This document shows positions 58,990 to 64,000 of a stretch of 64,000 bases of DNA, in pieces; the first letter of the stretch is position 1, and the number at the start of each line of letters is the position of its first letter. Below the pieces are notes generated by a model that worked only from the letters and a program-made list of their open reading frames with translations, made no database searches and was not told the origin of the DNA. This DNA is from Budorcas taxicolor (Eukaryota > Chordata > Mammalia > Artiodactyla > Bovidae): NCBI RefSeq assembly GCF_023091745.1, contig NC_068933.1:23936001-24000000 (forward strand), in the 5' to 3' direction. A program made the translations under genes and the position numbers.

Positions 58990-59420
58990 CCCAAACCCCC
59001 TGCCCTTGCCAACACCTCCCCACTGCTCTCCCCGCAACCCTTCCATCCTCCTGGGGAACGTGAGGTTGCCAAGCTGTCACTGATGTAGCCACTCGGAGGC
59101 TCCCCTCTCCCAGGCACTTCTGCTGGGCTGTCTGGGTAACGGGCTGGGGCACCATTGTCTTCCAGCAAATGGCCTTGGCACCGTTTAGCGGCCCAGGCCG
59201 CAGCCCCGTGCACCTGGCTGCGATCCCGGCCCCCCGGAGTTAGAGCTGCACTGGGAGTGTCAGGCAACGCTGGCGTCTTTATTCCGCTGTGGCGGGGGTG
59301 GCGGGGGTGGGGGTGAGGGGGTGGGGGGGGGCTGCCTCGTTTGGGTCCTATTTCATTTCTTCGTCTCCTGAAAGACCCAGCTTGATGCTTCCTACATCTG
59401 CTCTGTTCCATTTAGCATTT
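58990..59420. promoter_or_regulatory. CpG- and G-rich patch, possible regulatory element
   Basis: The densest CpG cluster in the window: I count about 18 CpGs in roughly 380 bp, against near-absence in flanking DNA. It includes a G-run array at 59291-59331. No repeat explains it. A minus frame of 142 codons (59411-58983) crosses it but is compositional. Regulatory role is inference only. Confidence 0.35.
59291..59331 (+). repeat. G-quadruplex-capable G tract
   Basis: Six or more runs of three or more G separated by one to three bases within 41 bp. Confidence 0.85.
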
Positions 59421-60010
59421 GTGTCCAAAACCTCTTTTTTATTCTGCTCCTGATTTTCTTTGAATAGAAAGCTTACAAAACGGCCCCATCTGCTTCTCTC
59501 AGGCTTTGTCCACAAAGGCAACCTGGGTCTCTGTCAGCCACCACGAGCTGTCCCTTTGCTGCTCCCCCTGGGCTGTGGGTTTCACGGCTGTCTGCTAACC
59601 CTGCCTGGGGCAGTCACTGGCACCACCCAGAGAAAATGCTGTTGGTGCCTTTGTTTCCTTCAGCTCAGGAGACACACTCTAAGAAGGGTATGACTCATCA
59701 CAGAGCATCCAGGGTGCGGGTGGTACTGCTCGGCGCCCAGGTTGGCTGAGGTGATGCGGAGAGAAAAAGGGAGAAAGTCATTAGCTACGTGACGCATTCA
59801 CTTCATGTGACCTCTTTAGTTTTCAGTGATGAAAGGTAATGCTGTGTCCTGAGATATGGCCCGGAGACCTGTGGACTGGGGTGGAATTTGGTTTATGCAA
59901 AGCCAGCCTTTGAGCTTTCAAATCAGAGCAGCAAACACGTAAGGAACTCTTTTTACTTGAGTGTCTGATAGTATGCTAAGTACTTGCAGAGGAGGAGAGA
60001 GGAGCTTATG
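59421..60010. other. Single-copy-looking DNA
   Basis: Moderately GC-rich to about 59760 with a 77-codon plus frame (59460-59693); no recognised domain. Nothing else seen. Confidence 0.35.
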
Positions 60011-60226
60011 TGCTGTGCTGTGCTTAGTCGCTCAGTTGTGTCCAACTCTTTGTGACCCCCTGGACTCTAGCCCGCCAGGCTCCTCTGTCCATGGGGATTC
60101 TCCAGGCAAGAGTACTGGAGTGGGTAGCCATGCCCTCCTCCAAGGGATCTTCCCCATCCAGGGATCGAACCCAGGTCTCCTGCATTGCAGGCAGATTCTT
60201 TTACTGTCTGAGCCATGAGGGAAGCC
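60011..60226 (-). mobile_element. Bov-tA SINE
   Basis: Minus-strand copy starting with a short 'tgctgtgctgtgc' tail repeat and ending on the head 'gtctgagccatgagggaagc'. Near consensus. Confidence 0.93.
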
Positions 60227-60319
60227 ATTTCAGCAAGAGGTGATGACCCTTAGAAGAGGATGTGCACAGGGGACCATGGGTACACTTGGGAGGGTCCTCA
60301 GCTCCCATTTTAGAAGAGA

Positions 60320-60640
60320 TTATGTCTGAGTTTGGGCTAGAAATCGAGTTCCCATCAGTCAGGCAAATCAGTGGAGAAGCGAGTTTCAGAAGCAGAGTCG
60401 GAAAATATGAAACAGTGTTATCTAAGACCCAGCATGGTGAGTGCAGGTGCTCGAAGGTAGTTTGGAATAGTTGTCAGGTAGAGCAGCTTGAAATTATGAC
60501 AGAAAATAAAGGCAGGACCGTATCACAAAAGGACTCCTGTAGTAAATGAAGAGGATGTAGGTACAGGAGGAGCTGCTGGAGGTTTTCAGTGAGGAGTGGC
60601 AGGATCGGGTTTGCAGTTTCGAAGGGTTTCTCTGGCAGGA
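60320..60640. mobile_element. Old mammalian dispersed repeat, possible
   Basis: 'ggaggagctgctggaggttt', 'cagtgaggagtggcaggatc' and 'gggtttgcagtttcgaag' resemble the same unnamed old element suspected at 38.4 and 50.3 kb. Confidence 0.35.
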
Positions 60641-60787
60641 GGGTGGATTTTGAGGCTGGGGTCCCGGCCAGGGAGCAGCCAGCAGCAGGCAAACCACTCC
60701 TCTCCTTACTTTCTGTGCCTGACTCCTATACTTCTCTCACCATTGCCCAGCAGTCCATCCAGAAGTTTCACATGGGTTTGGGTGGAC

Positions 60788-60887
60788 TCCCGGAGTTGCT
60801 GATGGACAGGGAGGCCTGGCATGCTGCGGTTCATGGGGTCACAAAGAGTCGGACACGACTGAGCGACTGAACTGAACTGAACTGACT
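60788..60887 (+). mobile_element. BovB LINE 3' end stub
   Basis: About 100 bp: 'cccggagttgctgatggaca', 'ggcctggcatgctgcggttc', 'gagtcggacacgactgagcg' and the sense tail 'actgaactgaactgaactga'. Young-looking. Confidence 0.93.
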
Positions 60888-61307
60888 AAAAACATACAGC
60901 AGAGCTGTGGCTCCTGGTCCCACTCAGAAAAGGCTGAACTTCATCTAATGAGCTCTGACCTTTTTCCTCACCACCTCCCTTTGCTTCCTCCACTCCAGCT
61001 GGGCTGATCTTCTTGCTGCTTCTTGAACATACCAGCCATGCACCCACATTAGGGGCTTGTCCCTCTGCCTGCAATGCTTCCCCCAGGTGAATACACATGG
61101 CTTCCTCCTTCACATCTTTGCTCAGATGTTATCTTCTCAAAGAGACTCACCCAATCGCTCTACTTAAAATGGCACTATAGCCTTCCTGCCAAAAATTCTT
61201 CCTGACACTCCCTGCTCCAATTTTTATAGTAATTATTATTTTTAAAAATTTCTATGTAATTATCCATTTATTATGGTCTTATTACTCATCTTCTCTCCTC
61301 TACCACC

Positions 61308-61529
61308 ACTGTGCATGCATGCTAAGTTGTTTCAGTCATGTCTGACTCTTTGTGAACCATAGCCCACCAGGCTCCTCTGTCCGTGGAGGGTTCTCCAGGC
61401 AAGAATACCGGAGTGGGTTGCCATGCCCTCCTCCAGTGGATCTTCCATATCCAGGGATCAAATCCTGCACTCTTTTATCTCCTGCATTGGCAGGCAGGTT
61501 CTATACCACTAGCACCACTCAGGAAGCCT
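61308..61529 (-). mobile_element. Bov-tA SINE nested in L2
   Basis: Minus-strand copy of the longer-head variant (cctgcattggcaggcaggtt, then 'accactagcaccactcagga'), with a short deletion in the body near 61355. Confidence 0.92.
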
Positions 61530-61647
61530 GCCATCCCCCCTCCCCACTAGAATATAAACTCTTCAAAGGAAAGAATTCTTTTTATATTTTGTTTGCTATT
61601 TGTATCCCAAGTCCCTGGACTAGTGCCTGGCCTACAGTATAGCCTTT

Positions 61648-61877
61648 TAAAAAATGTGTTTGTTTGGCTTCATCAGGTCTCCATTTTGGTACTTGGGATC
61701 TTTGTTGCATCACGTGGGATCCTTTGTCGTGGCACACAGACTCTCTACTTGTGGCTCCAAAGCACACAGGCTCAGTGGTTGTGACATGCAGGCTTAATTG
61801 CCCCATGGCGTGTGGGATCGAACCTGCGTCCCTCGCATTGCAAGGCAGATTCTTAACCACTAGACCACCAGGGAAGT
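61648..61877 (-). mobile_element. CHR-type SINE nested in L2
   Basis: Inverted CHR: T/A-rich tail, 'tgtttggcttcatcaggtct', 'gtcgtggcacacagactctc', 'ccccatggcgtgtgggatcg', 'gattcttaaccactagacca' and 'ccagggaag'. The L2 resumes right after it. Confidence 0.87.
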
Positions 61878-61920
61878 TTCTATAACATATCCTTAACAAA
61901 TACTTGTTAGATCAATAATC

Positions 61921-62694
61921 AGCTCTAGTACAAATGAGAGCTGATAAAGGACTTAACTAGGACAGGGATGTGGGAAAGAAGAGACAGGCTTTAGAGATAC
62001 TGATGAAAGCTCTTGGTTAATTGAAAATGCTGGGCAAGAAAGATGGAATGATCTGAAATGAATGTCAGGCTTGGATGGACCACTGGGACAGAGGATATAG
62101 GGGAGAGAGGAAGGTAATAATGAGCCCCATTCAGGACATATTGAGATGGAGTTGGCTGCAGAATACTGAAATGAAAACCCAGCAGGCAGTTAGAACTCAA
62201 GCAAAAAAAAAACTCAGATCAGAACGGAGGTGTGGAATTTGGAGGTACTGCTATTTGCATATTGATTTGTAAATAAGCTAGTGATACCCTGACTCACTTG
62301 TAGGACTAGGTATCAGTAGCCAGAAGACCTGTTCATTCTATGACACACATAGAGGGTGTGTGCACACTTCAGAACTGTTGCAAAGGAAATGGTTAAATTA
62401 TTATGACTATGTCATTATTAGTATTTCAAATTTCTTTCTCCAAGGGCAGTTTTTTCTGTGAGGCATGATCTTTAATGTTCCAGGATAAAACAAAGTTAAA
62501 GGTAAAGGAATTCTTGGGACAGTTACATGTTGTTTAACTGAAAAGTACTGAACACACACACACAAAATAAACTTAATTGAACTATTTATCTCAGAAAATT
62601 ATCTAAACATTGCTGCAGGAGCAGAGCATCATTTTTCCCTCAAGACAAAAAACCCAACTTTCCTCTGGGAATCTCAAAATTTTTTTTTTAAACG
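61921..62694. other. Unassigned DNA
   Basis: AT-rich with a short CA tract near 62553-62563. No exon or element recognised. Confidence 0.4.
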
Positions 62695-62820
62695 CATTGT
62701 ATTAAGGCCAAGTAATATTATCTCCTTTTACAGAGAAGATCAGGTCACAAAAGGGTTAAGATAATTCCCAAGGATTGCTCAGAAAGTCAGAGGGCAACTC
62801 CTGGAACAAATCTTCAGAAT
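62695..62820 (-). mobile_element. MIR SINE fragment
   Basis: Inverted MIR core: 'aatattatctccttttacag', 'agatcaggtcacaaaagggt', 'taagataattcccaaggatt' and 'gtcagagggcaactcctgga'. Diverged. Confidence 0.6.
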
Positions 62821-63404
62821 CTTGGATCCCAGGCCAGAGCCCCCCAAATTGGGGTAATCTTTTTGGTCACAAAAGCTTAGGCAGATTGATGAGATAATCA
62901 GCAGGAAAGTTACAGCAAGAATATTAGACGTCTTGGTTTGAACACTAATACTCTACTCTTTTCTCTAGTATTTAAAGACTAGAAAATAAAAATCACCTTT
63001 TATTTTTGCCTGTTTTTTAAAGCCTCTTTCTTCCATGTACATCTTCTAGTCCTGGATCTTTCTGACTCAGAAAGATTGGGGCAGGAAAGAGGGGGCTTCC
63101 CACCCTCTCTGCAGTGGGAAAAAGCCCCCTGATTTTTTTTTTTTAATTCCTAACAAAGTGAAGCAGTCGATCAGCAGCCAGAAACCTGGAATTCTAGGCA
63201 AGGGTCTGGAACTAAGGTGCTGTATATTGGCCTTGGAGACCCCAGTTTCGCACACTGCAAAGCAAGGAAGCTGAACATCATCCTTGGAAGCTGCTTCTTA
63301 CTCCAAAAGTCTATAAGACTCTGTTAAGTGAAAAAGTCTATATAAATGGTATATCAAAATATAGCCAGTTCCATTCAAATCAACCAAAATGAGTAAGGAT
63401 ACTT
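62821..63404. other. Unassigned DNA
   Basis: Nothing recognised; T-run at 63136-63145. Confidence 0.4.
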
Positions 63405-63683
63405 CTGCTATGCTATGCTATGCTAAGTCGCTTCAGTCGTGTCCGACTCTGTGCAACCCCATAGACAGCAGCCCACTGGTCTCCCCCGTCCCTGGGATGC
63501 TCCAGGCAAGAACACTGGAGTGGGTTGCCATTTCCTTCTCCAATGCATGAAAGTAAAAAGTGAAAGTGAAGTCGCTCAGTTGTGTCCGACTCTTAGTGAC
63601 CCCATGGACTGTAGCCCACCAGGCTCCTCCGTCCATGGGATTTTCCAGGCAAGAGTACTGGAGTGGCGTGCCATGGCCTCCTC
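63405..63683 (-). mobile_element. BovA2 dimeric SINE with (TATGC)n tail
   Basis: Full minus-strand dimer; the usual tail is expanded into about four TGCTA units (63408-63424) before 'agtcgcttcagtcgtgtccg'. It ends 'gtggcgtgccatggcctcct'. Near consensus. The 87-codon frame across it is a SINE artefact. Confidence 0.95.
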
Positions 63684-64000
63684 ATATATTTGTGCTATTT
63701 GATCCCCCAGAATGCTGACTCTACTGGGCAGCCTGACCACATGGCATTGCTCCCCACCTGGAGGAAGGGTGGGAGTTGAGGGACAGGTGTCAGTGGTTAA
63801 GGCAAGGTCAACACAAGCGTGAGCTGGGGTTCATTGGGCAAATGGGCTTCAGGAAGTGCTGGCAGAGGGGGTAGACTGTGTGGTCCATGATGGGATTCTC
63901 AGCGACACTTCAGCTCCTCAGTTTAAACCTTGCAACACGAAGAGGGGGATTATAGTGCTTGTGGGAAACAGAGAAAAGGATCTATGTTTAGTTTTACATC
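63684..64000. other. Unassigned DNA at window end
   Basis: Moderately GC-rich, no repeat or exon recognised. Confidence 0.4.

Larger units (their letters stand above)
60960..61920 (+). mobile_element. L2 LINE 3' end, split by two SINEs
   Basis: Classic L2 3' text: 'cttgtccctctgcctgcaat', 'cacatctttgctcagatgtt', 'atcttctcaaagagactcac', 'ctagaatataaactcttcaa', 'gactagtgcctggcctacag' and 'acaaatacttgttagatcaa' near the terminus. Bov-tA (61308-61529) and CHR (61648-61877) interrupt it. Confidence 0.85.

Noticed and set aside
58983..59411. 142-codon minus frame across the CpG/G-rich patch
   Set aside because: Its proline/histidine-rich translation comes from the G tract read antisense; GC-rich DNA lacks stop codons by composition.

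Overview
The window is ruminant genomic DNA, almost certainly from a bovid (cattle, sheep, goat or a relative). The evidence is the repeat complement: tRNA-headed Bov-tA SINEs, dimeric BovA2 SINEs, CHR-type tRNA SINEs, BovB (RTE-class) LINE copies and ruminant L1 3' ends, over an older mammalian layer of MIR, L2, MER5-like and MaLR-like LTR remnants. Species cannot be fixed from this sequence alone. There are no bacterial-type operons, tRNA or rRNA genes, CRISPR arrays or phage features.

No protein-coding gene can be supported. The longest open frames are either pieces of retrotransposon reverse transcriptase or chance frames in single-copy DNA and SINEs. The window reads as intergenic or deep intronic sequence. 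Weak candidates for host function are an exon-like stretch on the minus strand (about 37721-37897), a core-promoter-like TATA box with a short ORF (38209-38405), and a CpG/G-rich patch (about 58990-59420).

Layout. 0-5.4 kb: an old L2-like remnant with a Bov-tA, two more Bov-tA, then a BovB copy. 5.4-12.7 kb: dense SINEs, many with clear target-site duplications, and a MIR. 12.8-14.8 kb: an old minus-strand L1 split by a SINE. 15-28 kb: sparser, with MIRs, microsatellites, a Bov-tA flanked by an unusually long 40-bp duplication, and a perfect 51-bp AT palindrome. 28.8-29.2 kb: an ERV-type solo LTR. 29.9-36 kb: an L1 tail and scattered SINEs. 36.0-36.9 kb: a CHR SINE split by BovB. 37-43 kb: mostly single-copy. 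43.4-49.6 kb: two multi-layer nests (MER5/MaLR LTR/Bov-tA, and MaLR LTR/BovB/L1). 51.7-54.3 kb: two BovB copies tail-to-tail, forming a long inverted repeat; one keeps a 266-codon RT frame. 54-64 kb: mostly single-copy with SINEs, an interrupted L2 and a BovA2 at the end.

Family names come from recognising consensus features by eye. Boundaries are exact where a target-site duplication is stated and otherwise good to roughly 5-20 bp. No new biological system is visible; the value here lies in insertion order, long inverted repeats, a local duplication and a few low-confidence functional candidates.
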